In this document: positions 1 to 6,903 of the stretch, one piece after another | Position numbering within the stretch: position 1 is the first letter of the stretch | How the letters are laid out: each line of letters starts with the position of its first letter | NCBI GenBank assembly: GCA_020059465.1 | Contig: JAGVBZ010000016.1 | Location: 1 to 36,694, forward strand | DNA from: Brevinematales bacterium | GTDB lineage: Bacteria; Spirochaetota; Brevinematia; Brevinematales; GWF1-51-8 | DNA length: 36,694 bases | Direction of reading: 5' to 3' | Program-made: the position numbers and the translations under genes | The notes under the pieces: model-generated | The model's input: the letters and a program-made list of their open reading frames with translations, nothing else | What the model was told of the DNA's origin: nothing | Database searches by the model: none

Positions 1-23
1 AAAAACGCCCCCTTGCGGAGGCG
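1..23 (-). terminator. Rho-independent terminator of the tRNA-Gly gene
   Basis: Read on the minus strand, CGCCTCC and GGGGGCG form a 7-bp stem (one G-T pair) around a GCAA tetraloop, followed directly by five T. It begins 4 nt after the tRNA discriminator base, as expected for termination of a single-gene tRNA transcript. Confidence 0.9.
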
Positions 24-27
24 TATG

Positions 28-99
28 AGCGGGAAACGGGATTTGAACCCGCGACTCCCAGCTTGGGAAGCTAGTACTCTACCACTGAGTTATTCCCGC
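28..99 (-). tRNA. tRNA-Gly (anticodon CCC)
   Basis: The minus strand folds into a complete cloverleaf. The acceptor stem is GCGGGAA/TTCCCGC, the D stem ACTC/GAGT, the anticodon stem CTAGC/GCTGG (one T-G pair), and the T stem GCGGG/CCCGT with loop TTCAAAT. The seven-base anticodon loop is TTCCCAA, giving anticodon CCC, which reads GGG. The discriminator base is T, as usual for glycine tRNAs. CCA is not encoded, so the 3' end must be added after transcription. Confidence 0.95.
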
Positions 100-114
100 G
101 TTATCTGACGGAAT

Positions 115-143
115 ATTATAGCATATCCCCGGCGATTTATCAA
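115..143 (-). promoter_or_regulatory. Sigma-70 promoter of tRNA-Gly
   Basis: On the minus strand TTGATA (138-143) and a perfect TATAAT (115-120) are separated by 17 nt. The -10 box lies 15 nt before the tRNA 5' end, so the leader is only a few bases long. It lies just after the stop of the LOG-family gene on the same strand. Confidence 0.85.
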
Positions 144-160
144 AAAATATCGTCCGCGCT

Positions 161-730
161 TTAAACTTTACTCTTGTATTCCTTCGGAAGGTAGTTGTTC
201 AAATATTCGATAGCGTCAGCCGGTTCGCTAGCGATATAGTAGAGATCCCGGAATATATCGTCGATGAAACGCTCGCGGAACAGTTCGTCGAACAGGTCGT
301 GCAGGCTGTCGTAGAAACCGTTGGTATTCAGCAGGACGATCGCCTTGTTATGATACCCGAGCTGTTTGAGGGTGATGACCTCGATAATCTCCTCGAGAGT
401 GCCGAAACCGCCGGGCAGTCCGATAAACGCGTCGGAGCGGTCTTCCATAATCTGCTTACGTTCCCCCATTGTGGGAGTGACGACCAGTTCGTCGGGATGC
501 TCGAATACGATACCCTTACGGTTGAGGATGACCGGGATAACACCGATGACGCGGCCTCCGCGCGATCTGACCGCGCGCCCGATCGCGCCCATCAGCCCGA
601 TATTCCCCGCCCCGAAGACGAGGCTGTCCCCCCCGCGCGCGATCAGCGCGCCGAGTTCTTCCGATTTCTGATAGTAGACATCCGATACATGATCGCTGGA
701 TGACGCGAATACGCAGATTGTCCGGTTCAT
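161..730 (-). CDS. LOG-family protein (cytokinin riboside 5'-monophosphate phosphoribohydrolase-like)
   Basis: A 189-residue cytosolic Rossmann-type protein of the LOG/'lysine decarboxylase-like' family. Known members hydrolyse nucleoside 5'-monophosphates to free base and ribose 5-phosphate; older 'lysine decarboxylase' labels are misannotations. The family signature PGGFGTLEE is present with the preceding MGERKQIMEDRSDAF segment, and an N-terminal GAGNIGLMGA glycine-rich motif. I start at the ATG at 730 because GAGAGG precedes it and the protein then begins MNRTICVFASS, as is typical; an upstream in-frame extension to 868 has no family similarity. In bacteria the physiological substrate is usually unknown. 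The gene is divergent from the lipoprotein gene at 924. Confidence 0.85.
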   Translation of the reverse strand: MNRTICVFASSSDHVSDVYYQKSEELGALIARGGDSLVFGAGNIGLMGAIGRAVRSRGGRVIGVIPVILNRKGIVFEHPDELVVTPTMGERKQIMEDRSDAFIGLPGGFGTLEEIIEVITLKQLGYHNKAIVLLNTNGFYDSLHDLFDELFRERFIDDIFRDLYYIASEPADAIEYLNNYLPKEYKSKV

Positions 731-850
731 TTTTCCTCTCTCAAACGTAAGTATTGGTAGATATCGATAACACCGGGAATTGCCGTTTGCGGGGTTAAAG
801 AAGCCCCTTGTGTTTTTCACGGAGTATAGATTAATATATGCAATACGGTC

Positions 851-900
851 TGTCAATAATTTCCCCATAGGATTGACAAATCATCTTATTGTATTAGAAT
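851..900 (+). promoter_or_regulatory. Promoter of the lipoprotein-purU unit, with an opposing TTGACA
   Basis: On the plus strand TTGACA (873-878) and TAGAAT (895-900) are 16 nt apart, ahead of the ribosome binding site AAAGGAGG at 911-918. On the opposite strand another TTGACA (plus-strand TGTCAA, 851-856) points toward the LOG-family gene, but only weak -10 candidates follow it. The plus-strand promoter is well supported; the minus-strand one is tentative. Confidence 0.7.
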
Positions 901-923
901 ATATGGAACGAAAGGAGGACACT

Positions 924-1340
924 ATGCGAACGGCAGTACTGTTATTAACCGCACTGTTTATGCTATCCTGCGGGGGAAATCAGGCAAAGAAGCCCGACGG
1001 GAATACCAACTCGGTTTCCGGCGTGGAAACCGGCAAGACGGGTAAAAAGATCGAATATATGGACGAACTCGTACTGGTGAAAGAAGGCACCACGAATGAA
1101 GTAAAAATGAGCGAAATCAGCCAGACGGTCGAGGGAAAGATCGACGTGTACGATGACGGGAAAATTTATCTGACGAAGCTTTGGGAAACCAAGTCCGCGG
1201 TGAGCTTCGAGGTAGTCGAAGGCCCGATCAAGGAGCTTAAGAAGCTGAACGGGAAGATTATTACCGCAGAGGGGAAGGTAAATAAAACGGGCCCGTACAG
1301 CGGAACGATCAAGATCAAATCGTACAAATTGAAAAAGTAA
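924..1340 (+). CDS. Small lipoprotein of unknown function
   Basis: A 138-residue predicted lipoprotein. The first 16 residues form a short signal peptide ending in LMLSC, so C16 would be the lipidated cysteine. A polar, glycine- and lysine-rich linker follows, and the remaining ~90 residues look like a small beta-rich domain with alternating hydrophobic residues near the C terminus. I chose the ATG at 924 because AAAGGAGG lies 5 nt before it and because the signal peptide then starts at residue 1. The domain may be a small OB-like barrel, but I see no motif that assigns a function. The stop codon is 12 nt before purU, so the two are probably co-transcribed although no functional link is obvious. 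Confidence 0.75.
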   Translation: MRTAVLLLTALFMLSCGGNQAKKPDGNTNSVSGVETGKTGKKIEYMDELVLVKEGTTNEVKMSEISQTVEGKIDVYDDGKIYLTKLWETKSAVSFEVVEGPIKELKKLNGKIITAEGKVNKTGPYSGTIKIKSYKLKK

Positions 1341-1352
1341 CGGCTGATAACG

Positions 1353-2216
1353 ATGCCGCAGAAAAAACCGACCGCGATCCTGCTTCTATCATGTCCTGAC
1401 ACCAGGGGAATTGTCGCCGAGGTGTCGAAGTTCGTTTTTGAGAATAACGGAAATATCATCCATTCCGACCAGCATACCGATTCCGAGACCGCGACCTATT
1501 TCATGCGGATAGAGTGGGAGCTTGACGGATTTTCCGTACCGGCAGGGGAAATCGCTGGGATATTTGCGCCGATCGCGGAAAGGTTCCGGATGGATTGGTC
1601 GCTCCATCTCTCGGAATACCGTCCGAAGATGGCGGTGCTCGTGTCGAAGACCGACCATTGCCTGTACGATCTTCTTCTGCGGGTCAAATCGGGCGAATTG
1701 GGCGCTGAGGTGCCTGTCGTGATCGGGAACCATGTCGACCTGAAGCCGGTCGCGGACTACTTCGGGACTCGTTTCGAATGCTTTCCGGTCGATCCGTCGG
1801 ACAAAACTGCGGCCGAGCGCCGTGAGATCGAACTGTTCAATTCTCTCGGTATCGACCTGATCGTTCTTGCGCGTTATATGCAGATACTTTCTCCCGAATT
1901 TGCGGAAACCTATAAAAACCGTATCATAAACATCCACCATTCGTTTCTGCCCGCGTTCGTGGGCGCAAAACCGTATCATCAGGCATACTCGCGGGGGGTC
2001 AAGATCATCGGCGCGACCAGCCACTATGTGACCGCCGACCTCGATCAGGGGCCGATTATCGCGCAGGATGTCGCGCAGGTCAGTCACCGCGACAGTGTTG
2101 AGGATTTGATCCGCAAGGGAAAGAGTCTTGAGAAGAACGTCCTATCGCGCGCCGTACAGCTCCATCTCGAGCATAAGATCGTCGTATTCGGCAATAAAAC
2201 CGTCATATTCGACTAA
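1353..2216 (+). CDS. purU: Formyltetrahydrofolate deformylase
   Basis: A cytosolic enzyme of 287 residues, the usual length, that hydrolyses 10-formyl-tetrahydrofolate to tetrahydrofolate and formate, balancing one-carbon pools and supplying formate for purine synthesis. Residues ~8-85 are an ACT regulatory domain (CPDTRGIVAEVSKFVFENNG region). Residues ~90-280 are the formyltransferase-type catalytic domain. The catalytic triad of this superfamily is visible as N193 and H195 in NIHHSFLPAF and D231 in ADLDQGP. The HHSFLPAFVGAKPYHQAY stretch is characteristic of PurU rather than PurN. The ribosome binding site is weak and overlaps the end of the upstream lipoprotein gene, suggesting translation depends partly on that gene. 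Confidence 0.93.
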   Translation: MPQKKPTAILLLSCPDTRGIVAEVSKFVFENNGNIIHSDQHTDSETATYFMRIEWELDGFSVPAGEIAGIFAPIAERFRMDWSLHLSEYRPKMAVLVSKTDHCLYDLLLRVKSGELGAEVPVVIGNHVDLKPVADYFGTRFECFPVDPSDKTAAERREIELFNSLGIDLIVLARYMQILSPEFAETYKNRIINIHHSFLPAFVGAKPYHQAYSRGVKIIGATSHYVTADLDQGPIIAQDVAQVSHRDSVEDLIRKGKSLEKNVLSRAVQLHLEHKIVVFGNKTVIFD

Positions 2217-2283
2217 ACGCTGCGGCTCCCATGGACGGGGGAAGTGCAGGCGCGAAGGCAGGATACGGAATCCCGATCCTTGC

Positions 2284-2460
2284 ATGATGCTTGGAATAGA
2301 GAGTTAGCCCGCGATGAAGGGGGCAAATCCCGATTCGGCGTCATGGTGAGCCTGCCGAACCAGCCTGTGCATCAATATGATTCCTGCAAGAAGGCGATAG
2401 CCCGTGATGAAAGGAATGTATAATTCGTCACCCTGAGCTATGCCGAAGGGTTGTTATCAA
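2284..2460. repeat. Degenerate tandem duplication between convergent genes
   Basis: Two ~90-nt units can be aligned by eye: one from ~2284 to ~2376 and one from ~2377 to ~2460. Each begins TGAT, carries TAGCCCG[C/T]GATGAA (2305 and 2398), then ATTC, GTCA, TGAGC and GCCGAA in the same order. It lies between the convergent purU and TPR lipoprotein genes. Function is unknown; it may be a remnant of a dispersed intergenic repeat. No gene is seen in 2217-2475. Confidence 0.5.
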
Positions 2461-2475
2461 GGTAGCCTGTAATGC

Positions 2476-3435
2476 TTACTGGTTCGTTTCGCCTTGGATA
2501 GTTTCGATTTCCTGAACAATATCAAGCTGGGTATCTATGGGTTTAAGCGGCTTATCGAGCGGCTTATCGGAGATCAGTGATTTTGCCGCCTCGATCAGCG
2601 CGTATTTTTTCATCAGCTTGAGTATAGCGTCGGTGTACTTTTCATGCTTAATTCCCTTGGACACCTTGAGGGCGCGGTCGAGGTAAAGCGCGGTTTTATC
2701 GGTCTCGTCCATTTCATAAGACACCATAGCGAGCTTGATCAGGTCTTCGATGATACCGACCGAATTCTCGACCAGTTTATCGTTTTCCAGCGCGAGCTGG
2801 TAATACCTGAACGCGCTGTCCCATTTCTGCTGCTTGCGGTAGATTTCCCCGATATTATAATAATTGTCGGCGAGATTATCGCTCACGCCGTACATTTTAT
2901 TGATCTTTTGGGCGATTTCAAGGGTATAGAGAGCGTTTTCGTCGTCGCCGTTCTTCCGGTAGATGATACCGAGGTTATTATAGACTATCGCTTTCTGAAG
3001 CTCCGACTTTGTATCGTTCAACGCCCTGTGGTAAAACTCGATTGCTTTGTCGACCTGTCCAATGGTGTTATAGAATTTGCCGATGGAAATATGGAGCTGG
3101 AAAAGGTACTTTTTACTTTCCGTGATGATCGACAGGTTTTCAGCGGTAAACAGGTAATTCGACGCTTCGGTTATATTCTTGAACGCCAGATGCAGTTCGG
3201 CAAGGTTCACCATCGCGCTGATCTGCTCGTCGATATTATCGACCGAATAAGCAAGCTGGAGCGCTTCCTCGAGGAACCCCCTCGCGTTTTCGTAATTTCC
3301 CTTTCCGTATTCCTCGACTCCGATGGCAAGGTTATCGGTGATTCGTTTCAGCACATTGGTCTTGACCAGCGGAGCTACGCTGCGGGTACATCCCGCTAAT
3401 CCGAAAAATATTATCAGGGCGATTATTTTTCTCAT
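2476..3435 (-). CDS. TPR-repeat lipoprotein at the end of the Mla operon
   Basis: A 319-residue predicted lipoprotein. The signal peptide MRKIIALIIFFGLAGC ends in a canonical lipobox (LAGC, C16). Residues ~35-290 form about seven tetratricopeptide-type helical hairpins with spacing near 40 residues, including NLGIIYRKNGDDENALYTLE and NIGEIYRKQQKWDSAFRYYQ. Its ATG overlaps the mlaD stop codon (ATGA), so translation is probably coupled to mlaD. The position suggests a protein-binding partner of the MCE transport machine, perhaps a membrane-anchored scaffold, in a cluster that has neither MlaC nor MlaA in this window. That role is inference. The C-terminal ~30 residues are polar and probably disordered. 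Confidence 0.8.
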   Translation of the reverse strand: MRKIIALIIFFGLAGCTRSVAPLVKTNVLKRITDNLAIGVEEYGKGNYENARGFLEEALQLAYSVDNIDEQISAMVNLAELHLAFKNITEASNYLFTAENLSIITESKKYLFQLHISIGKFYNTIGQVDKAIEFYHRALNDTKSELQKAIVYNNLGIIYRKNGDDENALYTLEIAQKINKMYGVSDNLADNYYNIGEIYRKQQKWDSAFRYYQLALENDKLVENSVGIIEDLIKLAMVSYEMDETDKTALYLDRALKVSKGIKHEKYTDAILKLMKKYALIEAAKSLISDKPLDKPLKPIDTQLDIVQEIETIQGETNQ

Positions 3436-4406
3436 TCTCTGTCACCTCCGATGATGGATGTATCGGGCTGTTCCTTTTTCCCGCTTTTCGAACCGATTCC
3501 GAACGGCAGATTCTCCATCACCTTTTTCAGTTCGATCATATCCTCTTTCAATAGAAGGATCACCTTCTTCAAGTCGGACGGCATGCCCTTAAGGTCGGAC
3601 ATCATCCCGTCGATTTTCTTCATCGTCTGGTCGGCGTTATACGCCATACTGTCTATGTATCCGAAGAGTTTTTTATTATCGTGGATGAACGCCCCGATGG
3701 AGTTCTTTTTCTGTTCGATTTCGGCCATAATACCCTTCAGACCGTATGTCATCGAACGGACGTCGTCCAATATACCGATTATTTTATCCGATGCAAGCGC
3801 CTTATCGGTACCCGCCAATCCTCCCATGATCATCTTAAAGCTGTCGGACATATCCCGCACGTTGAGGATAGTCGTATAAAGCACAGGTCCCATATTGTTT
3901 ACCATATCGAGAATGTCGCCCACCTTCACCATCAATTCCTCGGGGCCTCCGGTCGGGATGCTTATATACTGAGTCATCAGGGTCTGACCCTGCGGCATAT
4001 CGGATGAAAGGAGAAGAGAACCCGACAGCAGATTATTGGTCGGATTTTTATCGGGATGCGTCATCAGTTCGAGGCTTGCGCCGCCCAAAAGCCCGCTTGC
4101 GACCTTGATAACACAGTTCTTTTCCATCAGGCGCTGGTATTTATCGTAAACAATCAGGTCGAGACGAATCGTATCATCGGTCTGCAGATCGATACTGGTG
4201 ATTTTTCCGATGATGAAATCCTTGTATTTTACGGCGGTGCCGGGCTGGAGTCCGTATCCCTTATTCAGGAATGTGTAGTAGCTGCTTTTCCGCTCGAATA
4301 AATCGCTGCTCTTCCCGATCAGGATTAGGAACGTGATCAGTATGAAAATCGCGATAACTATAAAACTCGCGACCGCCTTCTGAGCGGCTTTAAATGTAAA
4401 CGGCAT
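3432..4406 (-). CDS. mlaD: MCE-domain substrate-binding protein, MlaD-like
   Basis: A 324-residue inner-membrane-anchored periplasmic protein. One transmembrane helix spans residues ~12-32, followed by an MCE domain at ~40-120 with the family pattern GLQPGTAVKYKDFIIGKI and a later SGLLGGASLELM segment. In known systems MCE proteins form hexameric rings that bind phospholipid and sit on the MlaE permease. The C-terminal ~170 residues are helical and rich in MSDLKGMPSDLKKV-like heptads, longer than in E. coli MlaD (about 180 residues total), suggesting an extended coiled-coil region. GGAGGAG precedes the ATG. It lies 16 nt downstream of mlaF in the order mlaE-mlaF-mlaD. Confidence 0.88.
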   Translation of the reverse strand: MPFTFKAAQKAVASFIVIAIFILITFLILIGKSSDLFERKSSYYTFLNKGYGLQPGTAVKYKDFIIGKITSIDLQTDDTIRLDLIVYDKYQRLMEKNCVIKVASGLLGGASLELMTHPDKNPTNNLLSGSLLLSSDMPQGQTLMTQYISIPTGGPEELMVKVGDILDMVNNMGPVLYTTILNVRDMSDSFKMIMGGLAGTDKALASDKIIGILDDVRSMTYGLKGIMAEIEQKKNSIGAFIHDNKKLFGYIDSMAYNADQTMKKIDGMMSDLKGMPSDLKKVILLLKEDMIELKKVMENLPFGIGSKSGKKEQPDTSIIGGDRE

Positions 4407-4422
4407 GGACTCCTCCTAAACT

Positions 4423-5142
4423 CTATGACAATAGACTGCGGGTAACCTCGTTCTCCGATTTTTTCATCTCGGCGGGGGTCCCGCTCTCAATAATTTTCCC
4501 GTTATAAAGAATTCCCACCCTATCCGCAAGGGGCAGGCCGAACTGTATGTTATTGGTAACCAGTATCATAGTCTTCCGCTGTTTCTTGAGCTTGCGGAAT
4601 ATTTCATCGACCTTCTTTGCGGTCAGGTTGTCTAGGTTGGCCGACGGTTCGTCCCAAAAAATAAAGTCCGGGTTATGCGAGATCGCGCGGATGATCGATA
4701 CCAGAATCCGTTCGCCGGTACTGAGCATACTGGGGCGGAGTTTCAGGTCGTCGTCCCAGTTAACCTCTTTTAAAAACGGCTGGATACGCTCCATGATTTC
4801 ATCGTCTTTCATATTCATGTGGTACTGGTAGAATAATGCGAGATTTTCGAATATATTCAGATTGCTGATCAATGCGGCGTTCTGGAATACAAATCCGGAA
4901 TTTTTATGAAGTTCGAGCATTTTTACCTTTGAGAAACTGAAAATGTTCTTTCCGCCGATAATTACCTCTCCCTTTGAAGGAAATAACAGCCCGGAAATGA
5001 CTTTCAACAGGGTGCTCTTTCCGCTTCCCGAGTATCCGAGAAGGACATAAGTTTCCCCGTCCTCTATCCGTTCGCTGAGATAATCGAAGACCACGTGTTC
5101 CTGAAATTTCAGGCAGATGTTTTTCAATATAATTGCCGGCAT
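4423..5142 (-). CDS. mlaF: ABC transporter ATPase, MlaF-like
   Basis: A 239-residue cytoplasmic ATPase that would power the MlaE permease. The Walker A motif is GYSGSGKST (36-44), the Q-loop lies in FVFQNA, and Walker B with the catalytic glutamate is FIFWDE (160-165), followed by PSANLD. The signature motif is LSTGE (140-144) rather than LSGGQ, a variant with T at the second position. The switch region reads VTNN (195-198), so the usual H-loop histidine appears to be asparagine at residue 197. The start codon lies 2 nt after the mlaE stop, and a GGGG run in the mlaE end serves as ribosome binding site. Confidence 0.9.
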   Translation of the reverse strand: MPAIILKNICLKFQEHVVFDYLSERIEDGETYVLLGYSGSGKSTLLKVISGLLFPSKGEVIIGGKNIFSFSKVKMLELHKNSGFVFQNAALISNLNIFENLALFYQYHMNMKDDEIMERIQPFLKEVNWDDDLKLRPSMLSTGERILVSIIRAISHNPDFIFWDEPSANLDNLTAKKVDEIFRKLKKQRKTMILVTNNIQFGLPLADRVGILYNGKIIESGTPAEMKKSENEVTRSLLS

Positions 5143-5144
5143 CC

Positions 5145-5930
5145 TTACCCCATATAAAACATAATCGTAATAATTATATCCAATAAAAACATCGCGAATA
5201 TAGAACTGACGACCGCGTTAGTAGTCACTACGGGTACCTGGGTGGACGCGAACGCCTGAAACCCGTGATAGATCGATATGGTCGAAATGAAGAACCCGAA
5301 TGTCATCGCCTTAAACGTCCCGGCGAGGATATCCATCATGGTAATCGCCTTAATCACATGCGATAAAAACACGTCGAACGTGATCCCGCCGAGAAGATTT
5401 CCCACTACGAATCCGCCGAGAATTCCCACTCCGATAAAGAAAATATTGAGCAGTACGAGGCCGATCACCATACCCGCGATCCGGGGAAATATGATCATTT
5501 TCAGCGAGTCCACCCCCAGCATTTCTATCGCATCCATTTCGTTATTGATATTCATAGTGGCGATTTCGGCGGCAATAGCGGTACCGGAACGGCTGATGAC
5601 GATCAGCCCGGTGATGATCGGGCCAAGCTCACGCACGATTACCAGGTTCAGAATCTGCCCTACAAGGTCGAGCGCGCCGAAACGGGACAACTGCGTGAAA
5701 AGCTGGAGAACGGTCACCGCTCCGAGGGCAAGAGCAACCAGTCCGATAATTTTGATCGCCATATTCGCGGTGAAAAATATCTGCATGAGCCAGACCTGAT
5801 TAGCGATCTTGCGTCCCTTCGGATTGACGACATAGTCCGAAATAGCATAGACGAACAGGGCAGTGATACCCCCGTAAAATTTGAATTTTGCCCTAACCCA
5901 TTGAAATAGAGCGCTAACCGGATTCTTCAT
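5145..5930 (-). CDS. mlaE: ABC transporter permease, MlaE-like
   Basis: A 261-residue integral inner-membrane protein with about five to six hydrophobic helices. The conserved family core is present: REL GP followed by ITGLIVISRSGTAIAAE, and then a NNEMDAIEMLGVD segment. Known MlaE proteins form the dimeric permease that passes phospholipid between the inner membrane and the MCE ring. It is the first of the three canonical transporter genes and lies 6 nt downstream of the two-helix membrane protein gene. Length agrees with the family (about 260). Confidence 0.92.
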   Translation of the reverse strand: MKNPVSALFQWVRAKFKFYGGITALFVYAISDYVVNPKGRKIANQVWLMQIFFTANMAIKIIGLVALALGAVTVLQLFTQLSRFGALDLVGQILNLVIVRELGPIITGLIVISRSGTAIAAEIATMNINNEMDAIEMLGVDSLKMIIFPRIAGMVIGLVLLNIFFIGVGILGGFVVGNLLGGITFDVFLSHVIKAITMMDILAGTFKAMTFGFFISTISIYHGFQAFASTQVPVVTTNAVVSSIFAMFLLDIIITIMFYMG

Positions 5931-5936
5931 TTTCCG

Positions 5937-6245
5937 TTACTTCGTCTCTTTTTCGTTTTTTTTCGGGATAAACAGATTATATACGATCGCGAAAAGCGAC
6001 CCGACTATCACACCGTCAACGAACGAGAATATCGACAGAACTATCACTTTCCAGAGATTCTGGATGAACGGAACGGACTTAGAAAATTCCAAATCGATAA
6101 TAGTCATCTTTCCGTAGAACGATTCCATCATCGCGATGATTTCCGCGCCGTATCCGGTAAGCGAATACCATAGACTGATTAACAATGTGATCGCGGCCGC
6201 CATAATACCGGCGGATAGCGCTAGTGCCTTAATGTCCATTTTCAT
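5937..6245 (-). CDS. Small two-helix membrane protein in the Mla operon
   Basis: A 102-residue protein with two predicted transmembrane helices, at ~7-28 (ALSAGIMAAAITLLISLWYS) and ~68-92 (LWKVIVLSIFSFVDGVIVGS), and a lysine-rich cytoplasmic tail. The layout and the second-helix phrase FVDGVIVGSLFAIVYN resemble a widespread family of uncharacterised small inner-membrane proteins that databases sometimes call holin-like. The first 17 nt overlap the end of the sigma-factor gene, and AGGGG upstream of the ATG lies inside that gene, so translation is coupled. The position between a sigma factor and mlaE suggests an accessory membrane part, but no function can be assigned from sequence. Confidence 0.7.
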   Translation of the reverse strand: MKMDIKALALSAGIMAAAITLLISLWYSLTGYGAEIIAMMESFYGKMTIIDLEFSKSVPFIQNLWKVIVLSIFSFVDGVIVGSLFAIVYNLFIPKKNEKETK

Positions 6246-6873
6246 CTTCTAACCCCTTGTGAATCGAATTCTTCAACTGATCGTCCCAATATTCTCCCTT
6301 TAGTTCAAGTTCATCTTTACCCACTTTTTCCGCGAGAATACTCTTAATCTTCATCAGAATATTATCCACTTTTTTAGTTGAAATATCAAGACTTGATGCA
6401 ATTTCCTGATAGGATTTTTTATCCAGATACAGTTCGAGCACATTTTTTTCCCGTTTACTAAGCTTCAGTATCGCGTTCTTTAAATCCTCGGAAAATTCAC
6501 GGATGATTACATCCTCTTCTGGTGAAAAATCCACCGGTACTTCCTCGTCCTCGCCGAGAAAACCCTCGTTCCTTTTTCGCGTCCACATGGAATTGACCGA
6601 ATTGTAGATGCGGTTCTTGATGCATACCGACGCATAGGTTGCGAATTTTACCCCTTTCGACGTATCGAACGTCTCAATCGCGTTGAAAAGCCCGATCATC
6701 CCTTCCTGTATGAGGTCTTCCCGTTCGAGGGAATTGAGGCGGTGTTTCCGGATGAAGTACTTCACTTTATTCTTATAACGCTCGTAGAATTCGTTTTCGG
6801 CGTTCTTATCGGTCTTAATAATATTGAGCAAATCCTCGTCGGTAAGGTCTTTATACTGCTCGTTCTGGGACAT
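6229..6873 (-). CDS. RNA polymerase sigma factor, SigH-like sigma-70 family
   Basis: A 214-residue sigma factor with region 2 at ~25-95 and region 4 at ~130-180. Region 2 contains DLIQEGMIGLFNAIETFD and FATYASVCIKNRI. Region 4 carries LSKREKNVLELYLDKKSYQE and a helix-turn-helix, IASSLDISTKKVDNI. Length and the LELYLDKKSYQEIA phrase are closest to the SigH/Spo0H group that I can recall. It has no extended region 1 or 3 typical of the housekeeping sigma, so it is an alternative sigma factor. AGGGGGCC precedes the start. It overlaps the next gene and is the first of a tightly packed run leading through mlaEFD, so it may help set expression of envelope genes; the regulon is not visible here. Confidence 0.85.
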   Translation of the reverse strand: MSQNEQYKDLTDEDLLNIIKTDKNAENEFYERYKNKVKYFIRKHRLNSLEREDLIQEGMIGLFNAIETFDTSKGVKFATYASVCIKNRIYNSVNSMWTRKRNEGFLGEDEEVPVDFSPEEDVIIREFSEDLKNAILKLSKREKNVLELYLDKKSYQEIASSLDISTKKVDNILMKIKSILAEKVGKDELELKGEYWDDQLKNSIHKGLEDENGH

Positions 6874-6903
6874 TGAGGCCCCCTCGATACATGTATCGGA
6901 ATC

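Noticed and set aside
791-817. Hairpin GGGGTT...AAGCCCC followed by T-rich sequence, resembling a plus-strand terminator
   Set aside because: The stem has a bulged G and no plus-strand gene lies upstream to be terminated; the T-run starts some bases away.
2644-3399. 251-residue plus-strand open frame opposite the TPR lipoprotein
   Set aside because: The minus-strand frame has a lipobox, TPR repeats and ATGA coupling with mlaD; this one has no support.
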